A stretch of DNA of 64,000 bases. It comes from Bacillota bacterium. Lineage in GTDB: Bacteria; Bacillota; Sulfobacillia; JACIYH01. The stretch spans positions 514,103-578,102 of the forward strand of contig JASEFA010000002.1 of assembly GCA_030019365.1 (NCBI GenBank), in the 5' to 3' direction. The notes below the pieces were generated by a model. It was not told the origin of the DNA. It did not search any database and saw only the letters and a list, made by a program, of their open reading frames with translations. Each line of letters opens with the position of its first letter. Position 1 is the stretch's first letter. The translations under genes and the position numbers were made by a program. This document shows, piece after piece, positions 51,113-59,074 of this stretch.

Positions 51113-51908
51113 CCGCCGGGCAGCGGTGGCGACAGGTCCCGGTCCGGTTGCTCACTTCACGCCCACCGGTCTTGCGCCAGGCATCGCGTTGGCATCCCCG
51201 TCGACCGGCCCCGCCCGAGGGGCCAGACCGGCAGCTTCGTCGACCGGCCCCGGGCGAGGGGATGATCGGGACCACGCAGGCCCAGGCGCGGCATGCCCGG
51301 GAGTCGACCAGGCCACGGCCAGCCTGAGCCACCTGCGTGGTCACCCGCCCGCTTGCCTGGTAGTGGGCGTGGGGAACACCATCCTGGGCGACGACGGTGC
51401 CGGCATATATGCGGTGCGCCGCCTGGCGGAGCTGTTGCTCGCCCGCGGCGCCACGCCCGCCCCCCCTGCGGCCGGCACCGAGCCAGCGGCCGTGACCCCG
51501 GAGGTAACGGTTATGGCCCTGCCCAGTGGGCGCCAGGTCCACCTGGCCGAGGCCTGCGCGGGTGGTCTCGCTTTAGTCGAAATCATGCTCGGCTACCCGC
51601 ACGTGGTGCTCATCGACGCCTGGCCGGGCGTCCCCCCGGGCCGGTTCACCGTGCTCTCGCTCGCCGATCTCGACCGGGCACCCGCCCCCGCTTCGGGACA
51701 TCAGATCGGTCTGCCCGCGGCCATGCGCGCGGCCGCCCGCATGGGCCTGCCCCTTCCCGGCCAGGTGGAAGTGTGGGCCATAGGTGTCCAGGACGTGAGC
51801 CTGGGAGAGACGTGCATGCCTCCCGTACAGGCCGCCGTCGAAGAAGTGGCGTGCCGCCTCGCCGACGCCCTCACCGGCCGGCCCGGCCCCGCGGCCCTTG
51901 GAGCGTGA
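51081..51908 (+). CDS. Hydrogenase maturation endopeptidase (HyaD/HycI family), start uncertain
   Basis: Protease that trims the C-terminus of the hydrogenase large subunit after Ni insertion. The core is clear: VVGVGNTILGDDGAGIYAVRRL (nickel-sensing Glu/Asp site, in parts), VLIDAWPGVPPG, ASGHQIGLPAAMRAA and VWAIGVQDVSLGETCMPPVQAAV. About 275 codons are open, but the first 85 or so are low complexity, contain a direct DNA repeat (51199-51261) and overlap mvhA. The true start may be much later. No in-frame start with a good ribosome site was found near the core. Substrate is presumably MvhA just upstream. Confidence 0.85.
   Translation: MGKSSKCSGADRRAAVATGPGPVAHFTPTGLAPGIALASPSTGPARGARPAASSTGPGRGDDRDHAGPGAACPGVDQATASLSHLRGHPPACLVVGVGNTILGDDGAGIYAVRRLAELLLARGATPAPPAAGTEPAAVTPEVTVMALPSGRQVHLAEACAGGLALVEIMLGYPHVVLIDAWPGVPPGRFTVLSLADLDRAPAPASGHQIGLPAAMRAAARMGLPLPGQVEVWAIGVQDVSLGETCMPPVQAAVEEVACRLADALTGRPGPAALGA
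51199..51261. repeat. 24-base direct repeat upstream of the protease core
   Basis: CGTCGACCGGCCCCG[C/G][C/G]CGAGGGG occurs at 51199-51222 and 51238-51261, 39 bases apart (in-frame multiple of 3). If translated it gives STGPARG and STGPGRG. It marks a recently duplicated, poorly constrained region. Confidence 0.7.
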
Positions 51909-52043
51909 TCCGCAGGTTTTGGGGAGGGTTTCCCAGAGGATTCTCCGGAAGTGCGGCATCAGCGTGGGGTCATCTCCCCTTTGCGCACGGACTTCGAGTA
52001 TGATTGATCGAGGTGGACCGACCAAGCTTTGGAGGCGGGGCGT

Positions 52044-53330
52044 GTGCCCATCGAAGGAACACCCCTCGAAAGAGCGCTTCTGGTCCTGCTCCAGGCTTTG
52101 CGGGGCCACGATATCACATGGTCTCTCACGGGCAGTACGGCGTTTGCCTTACAGGGAGTCCCGGTCGACGCGCATGACATAGATCTCCAGACCGACGAGG
52201 CTGGCGCCTACGCCATCCAGTCGCTCTTCCCAACCCGGGTGCTGAGACCGGTGGCGCTCTCGGAAGCTCCAGACATCCGGTCCCATTTCGGGGCCGTCAC
52301 CGTCGAGGGCGTTCGGGTGGAAATCATGGGCGCCCTTCAAAAGCGTCTCCCGGGCGGCAACTGGGAACCCCCCGTCGACGTAGAACCGTTACGAGTGCTC
52401 GTCCAGTGGAAAGGATATCACGTCCCCGTCCTGGCCCTGGAATATGAGTGCGGGGCCTACGCCAGGCTCGGCAGGAACGAGAAGTCCACATGCCTGAAGA
52501 GGTTTCTCAGGGAGAAAGCAGAATCCGGTGAGGTTCCAGCGGTTCAGTGCTCCACCGGTTCCCTTGCCCCGCTGGGCGGCGGGAGGTGGTGGGACGCCAC
52601 CGCCACGATCAACGGCGTCTCCCTCCTGGCGTGGCCATTCGTTGAACTTCGGCTGTGGCAGGAATGGAACCGGGACTTCGCCGATGTGGCCAGGGAGGTC
52701 CTGCTCGCCGGCTCGGACGTACTCACAGTACACGTGCCTCCCCTGACGGAAGAGCTCTTACCGGTTCCTGGCAGGGAGGATGCCGCGGCCAGCTTGCTGA
52801 GAAGGTGTGCCGACGCAGCCCTTGCCGCGGACGCCCGAGCGGTCGTTGTCCATGCGTGGGACCTCAGGCTCCCCGGCTTCGACCTGCACACCCTGATCGG
52901 AAACCTGACCCGGTCCTGTGAGGAACTCTCGGGGCGGGGCCTCGTCTTGAGCCTCGAGAACATACCGGGGCACACCACGATACTGCCGGCCGTACTGGAG
53001 GCTTGCCCCGATCTGGCTGTGACCGTTGACACGCAATGGACCGTGACGGAGGAATCGTGGGATCTCGTGTTTTCCCTGGCACCTCGCGTGAACAACATCC
53101 ACATTCAGACGTTTGTTGACGTTACGGAACAGGGTGCGGAAGCAGGCCGGATATCGTTGGGAAGAACTCCCGCCGGGCCGTTTGATGTCCGGAGTGTTCT
53201 GGATGCATTTCTTTCCCGGGGATTCAGAGGGTCAGTGACACTCGAAGCGAAGAACGCGCCCGAACGTAGCGATACTCACCTGAGGAACGCCCTGGTGTTG
53301 CTGCGAAAATTGAGTATGCCGCATCTATGA
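52044..53330 (+). CDS. Fusion of an AbiEii-like nucleotidyltransferase and a sugar-phosphate-isomerase-like TIM barrel
   Basis: 428-residue protein with two unrelated domains in one open frame. Residues 1-160: nucleotidyltransferase fold with LTGSTAFALQGVPVDAHDIDL (GS and DxD metal site) and VEIMGALQKRLP then VLALEYECGAYARLGR. Residues about 185-425: AP-endonuclease-2/xylose-isomerase-like barrel, with SDVLTVHVPP, AVVVHAWDLRLPGFD, LVLSLENIPGHTTILP, LAVTVDTQW, NNIHIQ and GSVTLEAKN. The His and Glu/Asp metal ligands of that superfamily appear present. The GTG at 52044 has GGAGG eight bases upstream. No in-frame start begins the second domain. It precedes an oppositely oriented HEPN/MNT pair. 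Substrate unknown. Confidence 0.75.
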   Translation: MPIEGTPLERALLVLLQALRGHDITWSLTGSTAFALQGVPVDAHDIDLQTDEAGAYAIQSLFPTRVLRPVALSEAPDIRSHFGAVTVEGVRVEIMGALQKRLPGGNWEPPVDVEPLRVLVQWKGYHVPVLALEYECGAYARLGRNEKSTCLKRFLREKAESGEVPAVQCSTGSLAPLGGGRWWDATATINGVSLLAWPFVELRLWQEWNRDFADVAREVLLAGSDVLTVHVPPLTEELLPVPGREDAAASLLRRCADAALAADARAVVVHAWDLRLPGFDLHTLIGNLTRSCEELSGRGLVLSLENIPGHTTILPAVLEACPDLAVTVDTQWTVTEESWDLVFSLAPRVNNIHIQTFVDVTEQGAEAGRISLGRTPAGPFDVRSVLDAFLSRGFRGSVTLEAKNAPERSDTHLRNALVLLRKLSMPHL

Positions 53331-53479
53331 CGAGGTAACCCGGAGGGGGTGGTTTTAGGTATGCCGGCAGCCAGGCGGGCGCCCCGCCGTACGGGCCTCC
53401 GCCTTCCAGCTGCTGAGGCGAGGGCCGTGGCCAACGGTATGCACCGGCGCCCCTCGGCGCGGGTCGGGGAAGGCCTGGC

Positions 53480-53848
53480 TCACATTTGGGCGGAAGTGAA
53501 CAGGCGGATGCCCTTCGCCAATGCTTCGCGGGCCATGGGGTTGCCCAACTCGGCGACTGTGTACGGGAAGACTTCTACGGGAAAATCGAGGACGAACCTG
53601 GCCAGCCACTCGCCCACCCTTTCCAGGAAGGGCCTGTCGTCCTCCCACAGCACCACCAGGATATCGGCGTCACTGCCCGGCACCCCCCTCCTTTCTGCCA
53701 GGGAACCGAACAGGACGATCTCTTTCACGGCGGGGTTGTCCTGCCCGACCTTCTCCGCTACCATACGGATGTCTTCAAGCAGCCGGGCCTGCTGGAGCCA
53801 GAATACCCGCACAGAGCGCAACGATTCTTCGACCACATAAGATGGCAT
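53480..53848 (-). CDS. MNT-type minimal nucleotidyltransferase
   Basis: 122-residue minimal nucleotidyltransferase. The signature is IVLFGSLAERRGVPGSDADILVV (GS-x9-SDAD) with a third acidic residue in FVLDFPVEVFPYT. MNT proteins pair with HEPN proteins in toxin-antitoxin-like modules, where in studied cases MNT adenylylates and silences the HEPN partner. The ATG at 53848 has GGGGGGAC upstream; the longer frame overlaps the HEPN gene out of register. Overlaps the HEPN gene end by 74 bases. Confidence 0.88.
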   Translation of the reverse strand: MPSYVVEESLRSVRVFWLQQARLLEDIRMVAEKVGQDNPAVKEIVLFGSLAERRGVPGSDADILVVLWEDDRPFLERVGEWLARFVLDFPVEVFPYTVAELGNPMAREALAKGIRLFTSAQM

Positions 53849-54230
53849 GCTCGGCGTCCCCCCTGGTGAAGTATTCGTAGGGGCTCCCCGAGTCAAAACC
53901 GGTGGGATACCGGGCCGGAATGTAAGACCGGTCGAGTACACGCGCGCAGTCGAACAGCTCTTCCGGTATCGCAGTCTTCTGGGACAGCAACCTGAGAAGC
54001 TCGAAGACGGAGTGCCCCCAGGCAGTGCCACCCATCTTCTGAAAGACGGCCTTGATGGCCTTCTCCGCCGCCTGTTGGGAAGCAAAGCAGGCCCACTCGA
54101 AGAACCCGCTCGCGAGCATCGCTTCCGCCGATGCCAGGTCCCTGGAGGCCTGGTTTATCCAGTCCCTGCTTCGCTCCGGCAACGTGCGACCCCCGTGTCC
54201 CTGCCCGTGCTGCCAGACCGCAGCTATCAT
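53775..54230 (-). CDS. HEPN-domain protein
   Basis: 151-residue all-helical HEPN protein. Core: RSRDWINQASRDLASAEAML, then GFFEWACFASQQAAEKAIKAVFQ, GHSVFELL and the late LDRSYIPARYPTGFDSG. The Rx4-6H ribonuclease motif of HepT toxins is not visible; the YIPARYP type fits the DNA/nucleotide-binding HEPN subfamily. Pairs with the downstream MNT gene. ATG at 54230 after CAGGT. Toxicity cannot be inferred without the catalytic motif. Confidence 0.87.
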   Translation of the reverse strand: MIAAVWQHGQGHGGRTLPERSRDWINQASRDLASAEAMLASGFFEWACFASQQAAEKAIKAVFQKMGGTAWGHSVFELLRLLSQKTAIPEELFDCARVLDRSYIPARYPTGFDSGSPYEYFTRGDAEHAILCGRRIVALCAGILAPAGPAA

Positions 54231-54525
54231 ACCACGACCTGCCAGCTCCCGCAATGCCGCGCGCGCGGAGACCCGCCCGGCGCAGGATTCGGAGGGTACA
54301 ACACAGAATGAGAGTCGGCGAGCCATCCTTTCCCGGGAGCATGCCTTTGAAAGACGCCCGCGGTGCGGAGAACACCCGGAAGGAATTCGACTGGTCCACC
54401 ATCCAGGCGGCGTGGGTATGGGAGGAGTCCAGGGCCTGCCGCTTCCGGCCCGAGTGGCGGCCGCTGCTCATGCAGTATCCGGCGGGGCTGAAGCCCCGGA
54501 GACGGTGAACGGTGAGGTGACCCGA

Positions 54526-55221
54526 GTGGCCGAATCCCTGTTGTTCTACGTCTTCACATGCGGGGAAGAGGAGCGGTTTCTGTTCGAAGGGCTGGAGTAT
54601 CCCTGGCAGGCCCTGCCCCTGCTGGGCGAGCGCCTGCGCGGGCGGCTTCCCCCCGGCATAGAAGTAGGAGAGGGAGTGTCCCTCGAGGGGGTGTTCTTCG
54701 ACTCCCCGCAACTGCTCATCGCGCCCCGGGCCATCATCGAGCCCACCGTGGTGATCACGGGGGGACCGGTTTTCGTGGGCCCGGGCGCCCACCTGGCGGC
54801 GGGCGCATACATCCGCGGGCCCGCCTACCTGGGGGAGCGATCCACCGTGGGCCACGCCTGCGAGGTGAAGAACTCCATCCTCCTGCAAGGAGCCTGCGCC
54901 GCCCACTTCAACTACGTGGGTGACTCCATCCTGGGCCCGGGAGTGAACCTGGGCGCCGGGGTCAAGCTGGGCAACCTGCGCCTGGACCGGGGCCCGGTGA
55001 GTGTCCTGTGGCGAGGGATGCGCGTGGACACCGGCCTGAAGAAGCTGGGGGCCCTCATCGGGGACCGGTGCAGCCTGGGGTGCAATGCGGTGTGTAACCC
55101 GGGGACGATCCTCCATCCCGGTGTGCACGTGCTGCCCTGCGCGGTGGTGGGAGGGACCCACGTGCGGGGGACGGTGGGACGTCCGGGATCAGTCAGCCGG
55201 GGGAGGGGGGAACCACTGTGA
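54526..55221 (+). CDS. Left-handed beta-helix (hexapeptide repeat) nucleotidyl/acyltransferase-like protein
   Basis: 231-residue protein made mostly of hexapeptide repeats (IEVGEGVSLEGVFF, VFVGPGAHLAAGAYIRG, AYLGERSTVGHACEVKNSIL, ILGPGVNLGAGVKLGNLRLD). The pattern and the VKNSILLQGACAAHFNYVGDSILG stretch resemble the C-terminal acetyltransferase half of GlmU-like enzymes, without any pyrophosphorylase domain. Start uncertain: the GTG at 54526 has GAGGTG six bases upstream; GTG at 54505 is the alternative. It overlaps the nfeD start by four bases. Substrate unknown. Confidence 0.8.
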   Translation: MAESLLFYVFTCGEEERFLFEGLEYPWQALPLLGERLRGRLPPGIEVGEGVSLEGVFFDSPQLLIAPRAIIEPTVVITGGPVFVGPGAHLAAGAYIRGPAYLGERSTVGHACEVKNSILLQGACAAHFNYVGDSILGPGVNLGAGVKLGNLRLDRGPVSVLWRGMRVDTGLKKLGALIGDRCSLGCNAVCNPGTILHPGVHVLPCAVVGGTHVRGTVGRPGSVSRGRGEPL

Positions 55222-55682
55222 CCCTGCAGCCGTGGCAGTGGTGGTTGGTGGGAGCCATCGTCCTGGCCGTGGTGGAAATGGTGACGGCGGGATTCTTCGT
55301 CATCTGGTTTGCCATCGGGTGCGTGGCGGCCATGGTGGCAAGCTGGCTGGGGGCGGGGCTGGTGGGACAGGGCCTGGCCTTTGTGGTGGTCTCCGGGATG
55401 CTGGTGGCCATGACCCGCCCCGTGGTCCAGCGCGTGGTTTTCCGGCGGGGGCGCGAGCAGCGTACGGCGGTGGACGCCCTGCCTGGCCAGGTCGGTACGG
55501 TGACGGCGCCGGTGGCACCCCTCTCTCCCGGCCTGGTCCGCGTGGGTGGTGAGGTGTGGACGGCCGTCCCGGCCGGCGAGGCGAAGATCCCGGCGGGTAC
55601 CAGGGTGCGGGTGACCCGCGTGGACGGCGTGAAGCTGGTGGTGGAGCCGGCGGCGGGAGCGACCGACCCCGAGAACTCGTGA
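55218..55682 (+). CDS. NfeD-like membrane protein
   Basis: 154-residue protein with three to four hydrophobic segments over residues 8-70 (WWLVGAIVLAVVEMVTAGFFVIWFAIG in parts) and a C-terminal OB-fold NfeD domain (GQVGTVTAPVAPLSPGLVRVGGEVWTAV in parts, VTRVDGVKLVV). NfeD proteins are encoded next to SPFH proteins and are thought to form membrane microdomain complexes. The SPFH gene follows 16 bases later. GTG start overlapping the hexapeptide gene. Confidence 0.9.
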   Translation: MTLQPWQWWLVGAIVLAVVEMVTAGFFVIWFAIGCVAAMVASWLGAGLVGQGLAFVVVSGMLVAMTRPVVQRVVFRRGREQRTAVDALPGQVGTVTAPVAPLSPGLVRVGGEVWTAVPAGEAKIPAGTRVRVTRVDGVKLVVEPAAGATDPENS

Positions 55683-55698
55683 GTGGGGAGTGAAGGAA

Positions 55699-56706
55699 AT
55701 GGCAATTACGGGGGCCCTGGGAGCAATCATCCTGCTGGTGGTGGTGGCGATATTCGTGCTGGCGGTGGCGCTGTCGTCCATCCGCATCGTCCAGCAGAGT
55801 ACGGTGGGCATCGTGGAACGCCTGGGGCGTTTCCACACGGTGGCGCAGCGGGGAGTCAACTTCCTGATCCCCTTCATCGACCGCATGCGGGCCGTGATCG
55901 ACCTGCGGGAGCAGGTGGCCGATTACCCGCCCCAGCCTGTGATCACCAGGGACAACGTCACCATCCAGATTGACACCGTGGTCTACTTCCAGGTTACCGA
56001 CGCGGTGAAATACACGTACGAGATCGCCCATCCCCGGGTGGCCATCGAGTACCTGACGGCCACCACCCTCCGCAACATCATCGGGGAGATGGACCTCGAC
56101 CAGACCCTCACCTCCCGCGACATCATCAACGCCAAGCTGCGCACCATCCTCGATGAGGCCACCGACAAGTGGGGCATCAAGGTCACCCGCGTCGAGCTCA
56201 AGAACATCACACCGCCCAAGGACATCCAGGAGGCCATGGAACGCCAGATGCGGGCCGAGCGGGAACGCCGCGAAGTGGTGACCAGGGCCGAAGGCGAGAA
56301 GACGGCGGCCATCCTGCGGTCCGAGGGCGTGCGGGAAGCAGCCATCCGCCAGGCCGAAGGCGACAAGCAGGCCCGCATCCTGCAGGCGGAAGGCGAGGGT
56401 CAGGCCATCCTGACCGTGCAGCAGGCTCGCGCCGAGGGGTTGCGGCTGGTCCTCACCGCCATGCGGGAGTCCGAGCCCAACCCTGCCGTGGTGGCCCTGC
56501 GTTCCCTGGAGGCCATGGAGAAGATGGCCCAGGACCCGGCGGCCAAGATCATCATCCCGGCGGAGGCAGCGGCCCTGCTGGGTGCGCTGGCCGGCGGCCG
56601 CGAGATGATGCTGGACGCAGCCCGGAGCACCCGCGGGGTTAGAGGAGAGGGGCAGGCCGACCACCAGGGCAGGCAGACCACGGTCGACGGTCCCGGCCAC
56701 TCCTGA
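55699..56706 (+). CDS. SPFH/band 7 (slipin/QmcA-like) membrane protein
   Basis: Stomatin-like scaffold of lipid microdomains. N-terminal membrane segment (about 5-28), then the SPFH domain (TVGIVERLGRFHTVAQRGVNFLIPFIDR in parts, LREQVADYPPQPVITRDNV, VYFQVTDAVKYTYEI). A long charged coiled coil follows (AMERQMRAERERREVVTRAEGEK and REAAIRQAEGDKQARILQAEGE in parts). 335 residues with a short polar tail. I favour the ATG at 55699, after GGGGAGTGAAGG, over the GTG at 55690. Partner of the NfeD protein just upstream. Confidence 0.92.
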   Translation: MAITGALGAIILLVVVAIFVLAVALSSIRIVQQSTVGIVERLGRFHTVAQRGVNFLIPFIDRMRAVIDLREQVADYPPQPVITRDNVTIQIDTVVYFQVTDAVKYTYEIAHPRVAIEYLTATTLRNIIGEMDLDQTLTSRDIINAKLRTILDEATDKWGIKVTRVELKNITPPKDIQEAMERQMRAERERREVVTRAEGEKTAAILRSEGVREAAIRQAEGDKQARILQAEGEGQAILTVQQARAEGLRLVLTAMRESEPNPAVVALRSLEAMEKMAQDPAAKIIIPAEAAALLGALAGGREMMLDAARSTRGVRGEGQADHQGRQTTVDGPGHS

Positions 56707-56734
56707 GCGGGGCCGGCCGTCGCAATGCTGACCT

Positions 56735-57778
56735 GTGTTGCGCGATCTGCTTCCCGCGGTCTACTACACGTGCAGCTACATCCCCCCGGAGGTGATCTGG
56801 GCGGCCGGCTGCCGGCCCGTGCGGTTGCTGCCCGCCGATGCCGCTCCCGGTGAGTGTGACGCCTTTCTGCCCCGAGACTTCTGTCCGTATGTACGGGCTG
56901 CACTCTGGGATCTGTACCGGGGTAATACCTCACCTGCTGCCGCGGTGGTGCTCACCACCTGCTGCGATCCCATGCGCCGCCTGGCCGACATCCTGCGCCA
57001 TCGCCTGCCCCACCTCCCCTCTTTGCTGGTGGACCTCCCCCGCGAGCAGGGGAGGCGGGGTGAGGAACACTTCGCCGCCCGGCTGGAGTATATACACTCC
57101 CGCCTGCGAACGCTGCCGGGGGCCACTCCTCCACCGGGGGGCCTGTCCGAGCCCGGCCGCCTTTTCGCGGAGATCCGCCAGTGGTTGCGGCACGCCGGCC
57201 AGGCAATGGGTGCGCCGGACCTGCACCGCCTGATCCGCCGGGTGTACGCTTCCGATCCCCGGGAAGCTGTGGCATCCCTGCGCGCGCTCGTGACCCCCGG
57301 CCGGGTCCCGCCACAGGTGAGCGGAGACCCGCGAGTGCTGGTGGTCACTTCCCACCTGGTGGATCCCCGGGTGCTGGACGCGATTGAGCAGGCGGGGGCG
57401 CGGGTGGTGGCCGAGGATTCGTGCCTGGGCGATCGGCTGCTCACCATACCGCCCGGGGGCGACACGTTTGAGCAACTCGCAGCCGCCTACCTGGGGCGGC
57501 CTCCCTGCCCGCGCATGGAGCTTCCCGAAGAGAGGCTGGCCTACCTGGGGGATCTCGCCCGCAGGCGGGGGGCGCAGGGTATCGTCTTCCTGGCCTTGAA
57601 GTACTGTGACAACCTGGGTTACGATTTCCCCTGGATACTGAAGAGATCGGGGTTGCCCGTGCTCTTCCTCGAGGCCGATTACCGCGCCTCCGCCTCGGGA
57701 CAGTTGCTCACCAGGGTGCAGGCCTTCCTGGAGACCCTGCCCTTCGCGGGGCGGACGGGTACCCCCACGCCGGAGTGA
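56735..57778 (+). CDS. 2-hydroxyacyl-CoA dehydratase family protein (HGD-D domain), smaller subunit
   Basis: 347-residue member of the family that includes 2-hydroxyglutaryl-CoA dehydratase, benzoyl-CoA reductase and double-cubane cluster proteins. Cysteines typical of cluster binding: YYTCSYIPPEVIWAAGCRPVRL, RDFCPYVRAAL, VLTTCCDPMRRLAD, EDSCLGDRLL and KYCDNLGYDFPW. GTG start at 56735. The next two genes are a second HGD-D protein and an ATPase activase, a complete two-component set. No CoA-transferase or beta-oxidation genes are nearby, so the substrate, including whether it is a CoA ester, is open. Confidence 0.85.
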   Translation: MLRDLLPAVYYTCSYIPPEVIWAAGCRPVRLLPADAAPGECDAFLPRDFCPYVRAALWDLYRGNTSPAAAVVLTTCCDPMRRLADILRHRLPHLPSLLVDLPREQGRRGEEHFAARLEYIHSRLRTLPGATPPPGGLSEPGRLFAEIRQWLRHAGQAMGAPDLHRLIRRVYASDPREAVASLRALVTPGRVPPQVSGDPRVLVVTSHLVDPRVLDAIEQAGARVVAEDSCLGDRLLTIPPGGDTFEQLAAAYLGRPPCPRMELPEERLAYLGDLARRRGAQGIVFLALKYCDNLGYDFPWILKRSGLPVLFLEADYRASASGQLLTRVQAFLETLPFAGRTGTPTPE

Positions 57779-57784
57779 GCCAGC

Positions 57785-59074
57785 TTGGTCCTGTTATCTC
57801 CTTCCGCCCGCAGGGATGCCCTGCGCTATGCCCTTTCCCGCTCCTGGGTCCTTGCCCTGGCCAGGACCGGCCTGGGGCTGGCCCGCACGTCCGACACGGA
57901 AAGCTATGGACGGGAGGCCGTGCGCTGGGGCCTGGGCGAGCTGGGCGACGCGGTCGCCCGGCGCCGGCCGGTGGTATGGTGCAACGTGGCCCTCCCCAGC
58001 GAGTTCATCTACGGCATGCGAGCCATCCCCGTGATGCCCGAGATGGCGGCGGGGTTTGCCGCCGCCTGGAGGGGGTCCCAGCACCTCATCGTGCGGGCGG
58101 ACGGTGAGGGGTTCCCCTCGGACCTCTGCAGCTTCCACCGCTGCGCCCTGGGGCTGGCTCTGGAAGGATGGCTCCCCCGGCCCGACGCCGTGGTGGCCAC
58201 CTCTATTTTCTGCGACGGGGCCAAGAAGTTTCTCCACCACGCCAGCCGCCTCTTCAGCGTCCCCTACTTCCTCATCGACGTCCCCTACGAGCCAGGGGCC
58301 TCTGCCGTGCGCGCGGTGGCCGCCCGCCTGCGGGAGGTGGCAGCAGAGCTGGAGGGCATGGGGCGGGGGTTCGACGCCCGCCGCCTCCCCTTCGCCCTGG
58401 CACTCTCCAACCAGGCGCGCGGGCATTACCTGGAGGCCATGCGGCTCCGCCGTCACCGCCCCGCCCCCTGGCGCGGTAGCGAAGCCCTCTCCTACGCGTC
58501 GGTGTTCTTCACGGCCTTCGGGTCACCGGGAGGAGTGCGCATCTACCGCGCCCTCGCGCGTTCCCTGGCGGCCCGGCTGCGCCGCGGGCGGTTCGCCGTC
58601 CCGGTGGAGAGGCGGCGCCTGCTCTGGCTGCACTTCCGCCCCTTCTACCCCGGGCCGCTCATGTCTTTCCTGGAAGTGGATCAGGGGGCGGTCATCGCCG
58701 TCGAGGAGATGACCCACCTCTGGTGGCAAGAGCTCGACCCGGGTCACCCCTGGGAGTCTCTGGGGGGTAAGATCACCTCCCACTTCCTGTGGGGACCGGT
58801 GGACCGGCGGGTGGAGGTCATGCTGCAGCTGGCCCGCGATTACGGAGTCGACGGCATCGTCCACTACTCCCACTGGGGATGCCGGCAGTCCACGGGGGCA
58901 GTGAGCATCCTGCGCCAGGCCAGCGCTCAGGCCGGCATCCCTTTCCTGAACCTGGACGGGGACTGCATCGACCCCCGTAACGGACGGGAGGAACAGGCCC
59001 GCACCCGCCTGGAGGCCTTCCTGGAAAGCATCCCGGAAAGGAGAGATGCCCGTGCTGCTGGCAGCGGGGATTGA
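57785..59074 (+). CDS. 2-hydroxyacyl-CoA dehydratase family protein (HGD-D domain), larger subunit
   Basis: 429-residue second HGD-D family protein. Conserved positions: VVWCNVALPSEFIYGMRAIPVMPEM, PSDLCSFHRCALG, VVATSIFCDGAKKF, YFLIDVPYEPG and the C-terminal HYSHWGCRQSTGAVSIL then GIPFLNLDGDCIDPRN. The cysteine pattern suits an iron-sulfur cluster. TTG start after GGAGTGAGCC. It begins 6 bases after the first subunit and overlaps the activase gene by 29 bases. Length is near that of double-cubane cluster proteins, but the family also contains true dehydratases; sequence alone does not decide. Confidence 0.84.
   Translation: MVLLSPSARRDALRYALSRSWVLALARTGLGLARTSDTESYGREAVRWGLGELGDAVARRRPVVWCNVALPSEFIYGMRAIPVMPEMAAGFAAAWRGSQHLIVRADGEGFPSDLCSFHRCALGLALEGWLPRPDAVVATSIFCDGAKKFLHHASRLFSVPYFLIDVPYEPGASAVRAVAARLREVAAELEGMGRGFDARRLPFALALSNQARGHYLEAMRLRRHRPAPWRGSEALSYASVFFTAFGSPGGVRIYRALARSLAARLRRGRFAVPVERRRLLWLHFRPFYPGPLMSFLEVDQGAVIAVEEMTHLWWQELDPGHPWESLGGKITSHFLWGPVDRRVEVMLQLARDYGVDGIVHYSHWGCRQSTGAVSILRQASAQAGIPFLNLDGDCIDPRNGREEQARTRLEAFLESIPERRDARAAGSGD

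Noticed and set aside
53349..53840. 163-codon plus-strand frame after the NTase-TIM gene
   Set aside because: It is the antisense of the MNT gene, which has a clear GS...SDAD signature.
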